A stretch of DNA of 64,000 bases from Lachnospiraceae bacterium (GTDB lineage: Bacteria > Bacillota > Clostridia > Lachnospirales > Lachnospiraceae): NCBI GenBank assembly GCA_910576335.1, contig CAJTIU010000025.1, forward strand, positions 1 through 64,000, written 5' to 3'. Below, one piece after another: positions 29,583 through 38,161 of the stretch. The notes under the pieces were generated by a model. That model saw nothing but the letters and a program-made list of their open reading frames with translations, was not told where the DNA came from and made no database searches. Positions within the stretch are counted from its first letter, which is position 1; every line of letters starts with the position of its first letter. The position numbers and the translations under genes were made by a program.

Positions 29583-32500
29583 ACTGATCATAAGCGCATT
29601 TGGGCCCTATGCGGGGAAGCTTCCGGAAATCGAGTTTGATGCCTTTGAAGAAAAGGGTTTGTTTTTGATATCCGGGGATACTGGAGCGGGGAAAACCACC
29701 ATATTTGATGCTATATGTTTTGCATTATATGGAACGACTAGCGGAACGTACAGGGATACGAGAAATTTAAGAAGCGAGTACGCCAGGGATTCTGTCCAAA
29801 GTTATGTGGACTTTTATTTTTCACATCAGGGGCGTGAATTCCATGTCTGGAGGCAGCCGTCCTATGAAAGAAAAAAGCAGCGTGGTACAGGTGTGATATT
29901 GGAGAAAGAAAAGGCGGTTTTTTATGAGGAGGGGCAGGTGCCAACCGAGGGCCTGACTCAGGTTAATAAGGCTGTAAGGGAATTGCTGCGCATCGATGAG
30001 AAGCAGTTTAAACAGATTGCCATGATTGCGCAAGGGGAATTTTGGGATTTACTGAATGCTAAGACGGATCATAGAACAGAGATACTACGTACCATATTTT
30101 CAACGAACGGATACAAAAACATAGAATACAGACTGAAGGACCGAATGGATGCAAGCTATAAGATGCAGGCAAATGCTGAAAACAGTATTATTCAGCATTT
30201 TGAGGATGTGTCAGCAAATGAGGAGGATGAGCTTACTGGAAGGCTGGAGGATCTTAAGAGCAGGGCTGTAAGTTCCCGGAGCGCATGGAATTTAGATGAA
30301 ATCCTGGACGTAACAAAGCGTCTGATTCTGTCAGACAGAGAACGATTAAAGTACATGAAAGCCGATCTGAAAAAAGCAGAGGCGGAGCTAAAGAAGAACA
30401 ATGAGAAGCTTGCGCTGGCTGAGACCAATAACAGCTTTATTGAAAAAAGAAATAAACTGGCAAAGGAAAAAGAGGAGCTTGAAAAGAGAAAAACGGAAAT
30501 GGATGGACGAATCCTGCTTTTGGACAAACAAAAGAAAGCCACCCGTAATGTGAATCCGCCTTATATTGTGTGGAGGAAAAAGTGTGATGAGGTATCTGTG
30601 ACCAAAAATTACATGAAAACAGCAAAATCCAGTCTGGAAACAGCGAAGGCAGATGTAAAGCAGGCGAAAGACGCGCTGGACAACGCCAAAAGGCTGGAGC
30701 CGGAGGCTGACAGATTAAAGCAGGTGATAAGCAGGATTGACGATGAGGAACAGAAATACCAGCAAAAGGAAGAACTTGAAGCAAAGCTGAAAAAACTTGC
30801 AGAACTCAATAAAAAGATCAGCGAAGAAGAGACAGATTTAAAAGAAAATGAGAAGGCCCTTAAGGAGAAGATAAAATCACTGAATAAGACAGTTAAGGAA
30901 TTAAGGGATAAACCGGCTGAACTGATAGAGGCAAAAAATCAGGGTGAAAAGCTGACAGGGCTTATGGAGGCTTTCGATACGATCATAGGCAGGCAGATTC
31001 CAGAAAGGGAAAAAAGGAAAAAGGCTCTTTCAAAAAAACAGAAATCATTTTTAGATGCGCGTGACAAATATAAAGAGGCATGCAGCAGGAGAGAAGAGGC
31101 TGAGCACATGCTCGAAGACAGCAGAGCCGGCATTTTGGCCGAAAAACTTGTAGAGGGTGGGAAATGCCCGGTGTGTGGTTCCGTGCATCATCCAGAACCG
31201 GCTAAGCGCAGAGAGACTTCGATTTCAGAAGATGATTTCAAAAAGCTCCAGGAAGAAGAGATTGAGCTTCAGGAGAAAAAGAACCATGCAAATACCGAAG
31301 CACAAATAGCAAAGACATCGCTAGAGGAATTCGAGAGGCAGCTTGGGACAACGATATTGGATTACATGAAAAGCCCGCTTCTGGATATGGGCAGGGAGGA
31401 AGAATCTCTTGAGGAACTGATCAAGGCAGTAAAGAAAGCAAATACGCAGGCCCGGACGATGTCAGAGGAGCACCATCAAAAATGGATTTCCCTTGACAGG
31501 GATTGCAAGGAGCTTAAGAAAGCTGAAAAAGACCTTGAAACTGCACAGGTAAATGAAACAGAGAAGCTCAATTCAAAAAAAGAGGAACTCGGCCAAAGCA
31601 GACAAAAAATGAAACAGGAACTGACGGAAACGCAGGCCATATTAGGGACATTTGAAAAATTGAGCTATCCGGACTGGAAAACGGCAAAAAAAGAGAGAAG
31701 ACAGGCTGAGATGAAGAAAAATAAGATATTAGAGGATATCACGAAGGCAGAGGAGGAAAAGAAAAAAGCTGATAACAATGTTACCGCTGCCACGTCAGAG
31801 TGGAAGACATTGAATGGCAGTCTGAACCAGCAGGAAAAGGATGAAGAAGAATTAAAAAAGAAGCTGGATAAAGAAATCAGTGTAAATGGATTCTCTTCTG
31901 TGGAGGAAATGAGGACATACGTTGTGAAAGAAGATGATATCACACTGTCAGATCAAGTGATTCATGAATATGCTCAGGCTGTTGCAACGAATAAGAAACA
32001 ACTCTCAGACGCCGAGCTGGATGCAAAAGGGAAAAAAGTGATAGAGATTGAGGCATTAAAGGCAGTATGTGCTGAGCAGAGTGCAAATGTAGATCAACTC
32101 AGGAAGAACTATCACAATAGCGAAAACAGAATACGTACAAATGAAGAGAAACAGAAGAGTATCCTTGACAGGAGAGAGGAATTAGAAAAGGCACGCAAAG
32201 AGAATGCAATCTGTCAGCGGCTCTATCATCTGGTCAAAGGCACAACCGGAAACGGAAAGATCACACTGGAGCAGTACATACAGGCAGCTGGATTTGACGG
32301 GATTATCGCTGCTGCAAACAGGCGGCTGCTGCCGATGAGCGGCGGACAGTATGAACTATATCGCCAGGAGGATTCTCCTGGTAAGAAAAGCAATAATTTC
32401 CTTGACCTTGAAGTGTTAGACAATTATACAGGACACAGAAGGCCTGTGGGAAATCTTTCCGGCGGAGAAAGCTTTAAGGCTTCACTGAGCCTCGCTTTGG

Positions 32501-32745
32501 GATTATCTGATACCGTGTCGTCTAATCTTGGCGGTGTGCAGATGGATGCACTCTTTGTGGATGAAGGCTTTGGAACGTTAGACCGGAAATCAATAGACAG
32601 TGCGATGGAAATTTTAATAAACCTGACCGGAAGCAGCAAGCTGGTGGGAATTATCAGCCACAGGGAGGAACTTATAGAAAATATCCCACAGCAGATCAGG
32701 GTTAAAAAGACAAAAGATGGAAGCCAGATAACCATCGAACGTTAG
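29569..32745 (+). CDS. sbcC: DNA repair ATPase SbcC (Rad50-like)
   Basis: A 1058-residue SMC-type ATPase. Walker A is SGDTGAGKTT near residues 34-43. Long coiled coils (about 180-520 and 560-900) flank a zinc hook, GKCPVCGSVHHPEP, near 530. The ABC signature LSGGESFKASLSLALG and Walker B LFVDEGFGTLD lie in the last 110 residues. Complex with SbcD. The stop TAG merges into the following palindrome. Confidence 0.95.
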   Translation: MKPVKLIISAFGPYAGKLPEIEFDAFEEKGLFLISGDTGAGKTTIFDAICFALYGTTSGTYRDTRNLRSEYARDSVQSYVDFYFSHQGREFHVWRQPSYERKKQRGTGVILEKEKAVFYEEGQVPTEGLTQVNKAVRELLRIDEKQFKQIAMIAQGEFWDLLNAKTDHRTEILRTIFSTNGYKNIEYRLKDRMDASYKMQANAENSIIQHFEDVSANEEDELTGRLEDLKSRAVSSRSAWNLDEILDVTKRLILSDRERLKYMKADLKKAEAELKKNNEKLALAETNNSFIEKRNKLAKEKEELEKRKTEMDGRILLLDKQKKATRNVNPPYIVWRKKCDEVSVTKNYMKTAKSSLETAKADVKQAKDALDNAKRLEPEADRLKQVISRIDDEEQKYQQKEELEAKLKKLAELNKKISEEETDLKENEKALKEKIKSLNKTVKELRDKPAELIEAKNQGEKLTGLMEAFDTIIGRQIPEREKRKKALSKKQKSFLDARDKYKEACSRREEAEHMLEDSRAGILAEKLVEGGKCPVCGSVHHPEPAKRRETSISEDDFKKLQEEEIELQEKKNHANTEAQIAKTSLEEFERQLGTTILDYMKSPLLDMGREEESLEELIKAVKKANTQARTMSEEHHQKWISLDRDCKELKKAEKDLETAQVNETEKLNSKKEELGQSRQKMKQELTETQAILGTFEKLSYPDWKTAKKERRQAEMKKNKILEDITKAEEEKKKADNNVTAATSEWKTLNGSLNQQEKDEEELKKKLDKEISVNGFSSVEEMRTYVVKEDDITLSDQVIHEYAQAVATNKKQLSDAELDAKGKKVIEIEALKAVCAEQSANVDQLRKNYHNSENRIRTNEEKQKSILDRREELEKARKENAICQRLYHLVKGTTGNGKITLEQYIQAAGFDGIIAAANRRLLPMSGGQYELYRQEDSPGKKSNNFLDLEVLDNYTGHRRPVGNLSGGESFKASLSLALGLSDTVSSNLGGVQMDALFVDEGFGTLDRKSIDSAMEILINLTGSSKLVGIISHREELIENIPQQIRVKKTKDGSQITIER

Positions 32746-32778
32746 GGGACGGGGTATTTTTAAAAATACCCCGTCCCC
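32744..32778. repeat. GGGGACGGGG-type palindrome, copy 5
   Basis: GGGGACGGGGTATTTTT and its reverse complement (centre uses TATTTTT instead of CATTTTT). It abuts the sbcC stop codon and is probably its terminator. A second weaker inverted repeat, AAAACCCC...GGGGTTTT, follows in the leader of the deacetylase gene. Confidence 0.85.
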
Positions 32779-32847
32779 GATGGGACTAAATCAAAACCCC
32801 GGAACATATAATACAGGTAAAAGTATAGGTTCTGGGGTTTTAGATTT

Positions 32848-33399
32848 ATGAAGGAAGAGACGAAACGCAGATGGAGAAATCGCGGAATTTTGGTACTTAC
32901 ACTTATGGTGGCCCTTGCAGGTTCATATAAGTATGTGGAAAGCTATGTCTCTGTCTCCAGTAATGTAAACGGGAGAGAGCTTCCTATTTATTCTGTGGAT
33001 ACAGAAGAAAAGAAGGTGGCTCTCTCTTTTGATGCGGCCTGGGGAAACGAGGACACACAGAAGATTCTTGATATTTTGAAAAAGAATGATGTGCATGTCA
33101 CCTTTTTCATGACCGGAGGCTGGGTAGAAAGCTATCCGGATGATGTAAAAGCGATTCAGAAGGCAGGCCATGACCTGGGAAACCACAGTGAGAATCACAA
33201 AAATATGTCCCAGCTCTCAGATGATGAAAAAACAAAGGAACTTCTCAGTGTCCATGAGAAGGTGAAGAAGCTGACCGGAGTGGATATGGAGCTCTTCCGC
33301 CCGCCTTACGGAGATTATGATGACCAGGTGGTTCTGAATGCAAAGGAAAACGGGTATTATACAATCCAGTGGAGTGTGGACGCATGCGATACAGAATGA
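32848..33399 (+). pseudogene. PdaB-like polysaccharide deacetylase, 5' part (interrupted gene)
   Basis: Residues 1-178 are a NodB-fold polysaccharide deacetylase of the PdaB/sporulation type. A membrane anchor is at about 12-30, motif 1 SFDAAWG near 57, motif 2 HSENH near 116 and motif 3 RPPYGDYD near 150. The protein breaks off after TIQWSVD (V177-D178) and then picks up six foreign codons, ACDTE-stop. The missing motif 4/5 half is at 40618-40863. As it stands the product lacks catalytic residues and should be inactive. PdaB proteins act in spore cortex or spore maintenance, so loss would matter only during sporulation. Confidence 0.88.
33376..33381 (+). other. Left attachment core (attL)
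   Basis: GTGGAC, codons 177-178 of the deacetylase gene, is the last sequence that belongs to the host gene. GCATGCGATACAG follows from the element. Confidence 0.7.
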
Positions 33400-33526
33400 A
33401 AAGAATTCAGAGCGATCTGGAATCAAAAATATTTCTCTGTGATATATTTTTTTCCTAATTTCTTATTATGAGACACCCCTATATACATAGACATTTATAA
33501 TGGAAGAAAAGGAGGTGGCACATTAT

Positions 33527-33778
33527 ATGCATTCAGAGAAAATAAGAAAAATATACAATAATCTGACAGAGGAGACAGACAGTACAGATGAAATCTACGG
33601 GCATTTGAAAAAACAGATTCTTGAACTGCTGGGAGAGGATGAAAAAAGAATGGATGCCAGTGAATACGGATATTACAGGGACAGGCTTTTCCAGATAGCA
33701 TCAATGGCAGAGGAAAGCGGGTTTGTGAGAGGCTTCCGGTATGCGTTCCGGTTATTCCTGGAATGCATGAAGGAGTAA
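33527..33778 (+). CDS. Small conserved-looking protein of unknown function
   Basis: ATG 33527 (MHSEKIRKIYNNLTEETDST) has AAGGAGG 11 bases upstream; an earlier in-frame ATG at 33500 would place that site inside the gene. The 83-residue product is soluble, helical and acidic in the middle (LLGEDEKRMDASEYG), ending FRYAFRLFLECMKE. It converges with the cI-like gene. I have seen such proteins beside element regulators in clostridial elements, but no function is known to me. Confidence 0.65.
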   Translation: MHSEKIRKIYNNLTEETDSTDEIYGHLKKQILELLGEDEKRMDASEYGYYRDRLFQIASMAEESGFVRGFRYAFRLFLECMKE

Positions 33779-33805
33779 TGTCTGTGAGAATGATTATTTG
33801 AAAAA

Positions 33806-33831
33806 GAGATGTACGACGGTCCGTACATCTC
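33806..33831. terminator. Bidirectional hairpin between convergent element genes
   Basis: GAGATGTACG and CGTACATCTC are perfect 10-base arms with a six-base loop. It lies between the plus-strand small gene and the minus-strand regulator, covering the latter's stop codon. Confidence 0.6.
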
Positions 33832-34135
33832 ATAAGGTCTTGAAAAATTCTATAAGGGCAGTCTGCTGGAAATCCGTAAGCCGTCCGGCTTCCTTTAGAA
33901 GCTCTTTCTGCCGCGCGGTCAGGGAAAAGCTGTCATCTTCTGTAGAGAAGAACTCTGAGAGTGTGATGCCAAAGGCAGAGCATACCTTTTCAAGGGAAGG
34001 GATCGAGGGAAGTATCTTTTTTCGGTACCAGGAAGAAATGGTTGACTGGGTTAATCCCGATTCCTCGGCAAGCTGGTATTCTGTCTAGTTCTTCTGCTTT
34101 CTGTAATAGGTAATCCGTTCTAAAACATCAATCAT
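33830..34135 (-). pseudogene. cI/Xre-like helix-turn-helix regulator with in-frame TAG
   Basis: The minus-strand frame from ATG 34135 to TGA 33830 has 101 codons and one interruption, TAG at 34087-34085 (codon 17). It reads VLERITYYRKQKN-stop-TEYQLAEESGLTQSTISS then WYRKKILPSIPSLEKV. Homologous HTH proteins normally have tryptophan here (KERNWTEYxLA), so TGG to TAG is the simplest origin. The rest is a standard Xre domain plus a short C-terminal helix (LLKEAGRLTDFQQTALIEFF). If not suppressed, only 16 residues are made and element control would be lost. A downstream restart would miss helix 1. Confidence 0.7.
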
Positions 34136-34331
34136 ACACTCACCATCCAAATGATTTATAGCGTTAATATTATTCGATTTATCGTTGTAAATTAATAGTT
34201 TTTATCGTATAATTTTAACGATAATATATTTTATGATCTGAATAAAAATAGAGAGGAACGTATGGTCATTTGAAGGTAGTTATGTATTTAAACTTATCGT
34301 AAAAGGGACTTTAAATAGGGAAGTAAAAACT

Positions 34332-35710
34332 ATGATACAATACGAAAGTAAAACTGAGTTTATAGGGGAATCCGAAGATAATGATACATACGATACAGCT
34401 AGCCCACTGGAATTGAATGTTGTGAATGAAGGCAACTATAGTAAGCTTGGTGATATTGATATATACCAGTTCGAAATGGAGCGGCCTGGACTGGCAGAGA
34501 TCTGGGGAATGGATTCAAATGATTATTTTTACTTTACTTTGTATGAAGAAGATGTACATGGAAATATTTATGAAATAACTGGGATTTCCAGTTACGCAAG
34601 AGTACGGTTAGGAAAGGGGAGATATTTTTTAGAGGTAGAGCCCGGTCACTTTCAAAAGAGCAGAGAATATAAAATATGTGCGGATGTTACATATGAGTCA
34701 GCAGAAGAATATGAGCAGGAAAGCAACAATATTAAGAAGCGATGCAAATGTTAAAAATCTGAATACATGGTACACAGGGAATCTGAGTACTGCCAATGAT
34801 ATAGATTATTTCAAATTCTCCGTTCCTGAAAAAAGTTATCTTGCCTTGGAATTAAGAGTCCCTAGGCAGGTAGAAAATGATGTATTAAAGATTACACTCT
34901 ATGACAGTAATATGCAAAGGTTGTGTTATGCTTCAAATACGTCGAATCCATATTTAAAGACGGAAGAGATAATTGCAGAAGCAGGTGACTATTACGTGCG
35001 GACAGAGTGTGGGGATAATTCTTCATACTACTTAAATGCAGATTATTCTTTTCTGCTAAATCAACGGAAATATGTACCAGGTGGAAGTGCCATATCTCCA
35101 GGAGGAGAACAGAAACCTGGAAATCAAGAGAATCAGCCGCACACACAAAAGATACAGCTTAATAAAAAATCATCAAATGTAGTAGTTGGGAAATCCGTAA
35201 AGTTACAATTAAAAGGTGCATCTGGAAAAATCACCTGGAGGTCATCAAATAATAAGATTGCATCAGTAAGTGCAAAGGGGACAGTAAAAACAAAAAGGAT
35301 TGGGGCAGTAACAATAACTGCATCTTATGGTGGAAAGAAATATACCTGTAAAATTACGGTCAAACCCAAATTCAAAAAAGTATGCCTGTATGGTTATTCT
35401 AACGGAGGATTTTATTTTTGGGTACATAGTGTGAAAGGGGGGTCGGATGACTGTCAGCATTCATATGCCTTATATGACACGCAAAAAAATGAAAGCAAAT
35501 ATAAATGCGGATGGAAAAACAGCGACAGCAAAATTTAAATGCAAAAATGGAAGAACACATAAATTAACAATGAAAGCATCTGCTGATGGAAATAAAGTTA
35601 AAGTTATAGAGACAGCCGGATGTAGTAAAAAACTTTTGAGTATGAAGGCAGAGAATAGAAAGAAAAAAATATCTCATACTTTTTATCCTTCAAGTCATTA
35701 TTACTATTAA
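34332..35710 (+). pseudogene. PPC-domain / Big2-domain surface protein broken by two frameshifts
   Basis: Three overlapping frames make one protein. Frame 1 (34332-34754) ends YESAEEYEQESNN then goes off. Frame 2 (open to 35538) continues SDANVKNLNTWYTGNLSTAN and DIDYFKF, the repeat unit of pre-peptidase C-terminal (PPC) domains, then a Big2-type Ig domain (IQLNKKSSNVVVGKSVKLQL; ITWRSSNNKIASVSAKGTV). Frame 3 (35447-35710) continues after a run of seven A. Both shifts look like single-base changes. No signal peptide precedes the first frame, so the start is also lost. Fossil of an exported protein carried by the element. Confidence 0.65.
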
Positions 35711-35796
35711 TATTAGAAATGTAATTTAATCAATGCGTACTTTCCGGACCCGGAACAATGGGAAACGGATTTTAAAACTAGAAGGGGGCGATCATA

Positions 35797-35910
35797 ATGT
35801 TTTGCATGGAGTGTGGGGCAGGCGCACAAAAAGGATATACTACAGATGTTACGGATTTTTATACTGGTGATGTGGTGGAGCATTTGGAAAAGATTGTTGA
35901 ATCGGCTTAG
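35797..35910 (+). CDS. 37-residue zinc-ribbon-like ORF, probably a fragment
   Basis: ATG 35797 with GGGGG upstream opens MFCMECGAGAQKGYTTDVTD and stops at TAG 35908. The CxxC at the start is how zinc-ribbon membrane proteins of Firmicutes begin, but the second CxxC is absent. Likely the truncated start of such a gene. The preceding 80 bases hold only another short open piece (NAYFPDPEQWETDFK). Confidence 0.35.
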   Translation: MFCMECGAGAQKGYTTDVTDFYTGDVVEHLEKIVESA

Positions 35911-36065
35911 GCATTAATGCAGGAAATTTCAATTGTTGATTACTCAAAAGTTGCATGATGATATAAATTAACAGTCAGCTGAAAAAGGAGGACAAAATAA
36001 GGGGCTAGATCTATGAGAGTGAAAATGTGCAAATAGAATATTTTAAAGATTGTCATGACAAAAGT

Positions 36066-36095
36066 GGGGATGTGCCAAAGTGCACATCCCCTTTT
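36066..36095 (+). terminator. Rho-independent terminator upstream of the recombinase genes
   Basis: GGGGATGTGC, loop CAAAGT, GCACATCCCC, then TTTT. A perfect 10-base GC-rich stem, the only strong feature in 35911-36226. It shields the recombinase operon from transcription from the left. Confidence 0.8.
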
Positions 36096-36226
36096 GGGTT
36101 TACACGTTTTAACACAAATATCGCGGAAAGTGGGGCGTACAGATGACGGAAATGAATTTTCATATACATCCGGGGTAATTACGGACATGCAGGCCTACAT
36201 ATTTATACACAAAGGAGGATGTGCTT

Positions 36227-36358
36227 ATGAAGGTCACAAATGTCAGAAAAAAACAAAGAAAAGGAAATGAACCCGGGCCGGAAACCATTCAGATTTACCG
36301 GGATCTTCTGATAAAGCTTCAGGCATCCCAAAAGAATCCTGACACCCGCTGCAAGTAG
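36227..36358 (+). CDS. 43-residue ORF preceding the recombinase
   Basis: ATG 36227 has AAAGGAGG eight bases upstream and encodes MKVTNVRKKQRKGNEPGPET... rich in lysine and arginine, ending TAG 36358. The recombinase follows after 68 bases. A strong ribosome site and basic composition argue for a real small protein, perhaps a DNA-binding directionality or control factor. That role is a guess. Confidence 0.5.
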   Translation: MKVTNVRKKQRKGNEPGPETIQIYRDLLIKLQASQKNPDTRCK

Positions 36359-36426
36359 GAGCACGCCAGTCACATACAGGCAGCCCATTAAAGCATTGCA
36401 CAAGTGCCAGGGAGGAGGTGAACCGG

Positions 36427-37977
36427 ATGGCCGATCTCAGTGAAGCAATCTACGTCAGGCAGTCAAAAGATAAAAAAGATTCTCTGTCCATCAAAGGCCA
36501 GATCGACCTGTGCAGGCACGAGTGCAGCCATCCGGAATCTGCCCTTATATACGAAGATAAAGGATTCAGCGGTAAAAACACACAGCGTCCAGGGTTCCAG
36601 TCCATGCTAAAGGATGTAAAGGAAGGAAAGATTAGCAAAATCATCGTATACCGCCTTGACCGCCTGAGCAGATCCATCATAGATTTCGGACAGCTTTGGA
36701 ATGAGCTGGAAAAGAATCAGGTAGAGTTCGTATCTGTAAATGAAAAGTTCGACACAGCCACTCCCATGGGCAGAGCCATGATTTACATCATCATGGTATT
36801 TGCCCAGCTAGAGAGGGAGACAATCGGGGAGCGTGTGACGGATAATTATTACACGCGAATCCGCCAGGGAAACTGGCCCGGTGGCCCGGCGCCCTATGGA
36901 ATGGTAAATGTGAAGATAAAAAAAGAAACCGGTGGTACTGTGCCATCCTTAGATTACACGGACGAATTTGAGGTTGTAAAGGAGATCTTCTACAGATACG
37001 CTTTAGAGGATATTTCCCTGGGCATGATTGCCAGCGACCTGACAGAGCGGGGAATTCCATGTAAAAAGCGGGCGGCATGGGATAATGTGGCTCTGTCCAG
37101 AATCCTCCATTCCCCGGTCTATGTCCGGGCGGACCAGGAAATCTACTATTATTACAAGCGCCGTGGGATAAAACGTTTCTCAAATGCACCGGAGGATTTT
37201 GACGGAACCTGTTCTGCCCATGTAGTCGGGAAACGAACCGGAAACGTGCGGAAATATACGAATCTCCAGAATCACGTTATATCCCTGACGAATTTCCCGG
37301 GTAGAATCCCTTCTGAGATATGGCTTGCATGTCAGCATAAGCTAGAGCAGAACAGGCAGGTCGGGAATGCCGGGAAAGGAAAACATTCATGGCTGACCGG
37401 ACTGTTAAAATGCGGGGAATGCGGCTACAGCCTTACTGTGAGAAAGTGGAAGGACAAGAAATATCTCTACTGCAGCGGACGAGGCAATCTCCATATCTGT
37501 AGCAAAAAGTCCTTTCATCAGAAACCGGAAGAAATTGAATATGAAGTTCAAAAAGAGCTTGAAAAAATACTGGAGGAGTGTAACAGGGAACAGCTCCAGA
37601 TGCCGGACGGGGAAAAGGAAAAGCAGAGACAGCAGGAGATTCAGGAGATCAATGAAAAAATCAGCAGGCTTCTCGGACTGATGGCAGAGGCTTCGGAAAT
37701 ATCCATGAAATACATAAACCAGGAATTAGAAGCACTGGATGCGCGCAGGACAGAGCTTATGGAAGCTTATAGTTTATTAGACAATAGTCCGCCCGCCCCG
37801 TTAGGGGCATGCATTACGGGATGCCCGGATGGGTACAAATATCCGGACAGGAAACGAAATGATCAGGGGATTATATTCGGCCAGCTGGAATTTGAACAAA
37901 AGAAACTGACCGCGCAGGCATTTATTGAGAAGATCAAAGTGTATGACGACTCGATTGAGATTACATGGAAGATATAA
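36427..37977 (+). CDS. Large serine recombinase (site-specific integrase)
   Basis: ATG 36427 (MADLSEAIYVRQSKDKKDS) with GGGAGGAGG upstream; 516 residues. The resolvase domain at 8-150 has catalytic serine S13 in YVRQS and the YRLDRLSRS arginine motif near 76-84. The recombinase domain is at about 175-300. A zinc ribbon follows with CGECGYSLTVRKW and a later cysteine pair, then a coiled-coil C-terminus. It is complete by length and motifs. It is the obvious enzyme for insertion and possible excision of the element that splits the deacetylase gene. Confidence 0.93.
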   Translation: MADLSEAIYVRQSKDKKDSLSIKGQIDLCRHECSHPESALIYEDKGFSGKNTQRPGFQSMLKDVKEGKISKIIVYRLDRLSRSIIDFGQLWNELEKNQVEFVSVNEKFDTATPMGRAMIYIIMVFAQLERETIGERVTDNYYTRIRQGNWPGGPAPYGMVNVKIKKETGGTVPSLDYTDEFEVVKEIFYRYALEDISLGMIASDLTERGIPCKKRAAWDNVALSRILHSPVYVRADQEIYYYYKRRGIKRFSNAPEDFDGTCSAHVVGKRTGNVRKYTNLQNHVISLTNFPGRIPSEIWLACQHKLEQNRQVGNAGKGKHSWLTGLLKCGECGYSLTVRKWKDKKYLYCSGRGNLHICSKKSFHQKPEEIEYEVQKELEKILEECNREQLQMPDGEKEKQRQQEIQEINEKISRLLGLMAEASEISMKYINQELEALDARRTELMEAYSLLDNSPPAPLGACITGCPDGYKYPDRKRNDQGIIFGQLEFEQKKLTAQAFIEKIKVYDDSIEITWKI

Positions 37978-38061
37978 ATTGGGGACGGGGTATTTTTCAC
38001 CTCAAAAGCTCCACTGGAGCTTTTGAGGTGCGCTATGGCGAAAAATGCCCCGTCCCCAATT
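37978..38061. repeat. Composite palindrome: GGGGACGGGG arms with internal hairpin
   Basis: The outer arms ATTGGGGACGGGG and CCCCGTCCCCAAT are those of the window-wide family. The centre is expanded by a second perfect hairpin, CACCTCAAAAGCTCC...GGAGCTTTTGAGGTG. It lies directly after the recombinase stop codon and probably terminates that mRNA. Confidence 0.8.
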
Positions 38062-38161
38062 TATGATTGTGAAAGCCGGAAAAATAAAGTATAATGGAAC
38101 AGACACCTGCAGTAAAGGGTTGGAAGGAAATGTGTATTGCAGGCTGATGGAGGACTGGACT

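Noticed and set aside
33798-34088. Plus-strand 96-residue ORF
   Set aside because: It is the antisense shadow of the cI-like regulator on the minus strand, whose translation shows a clear HTH domain.
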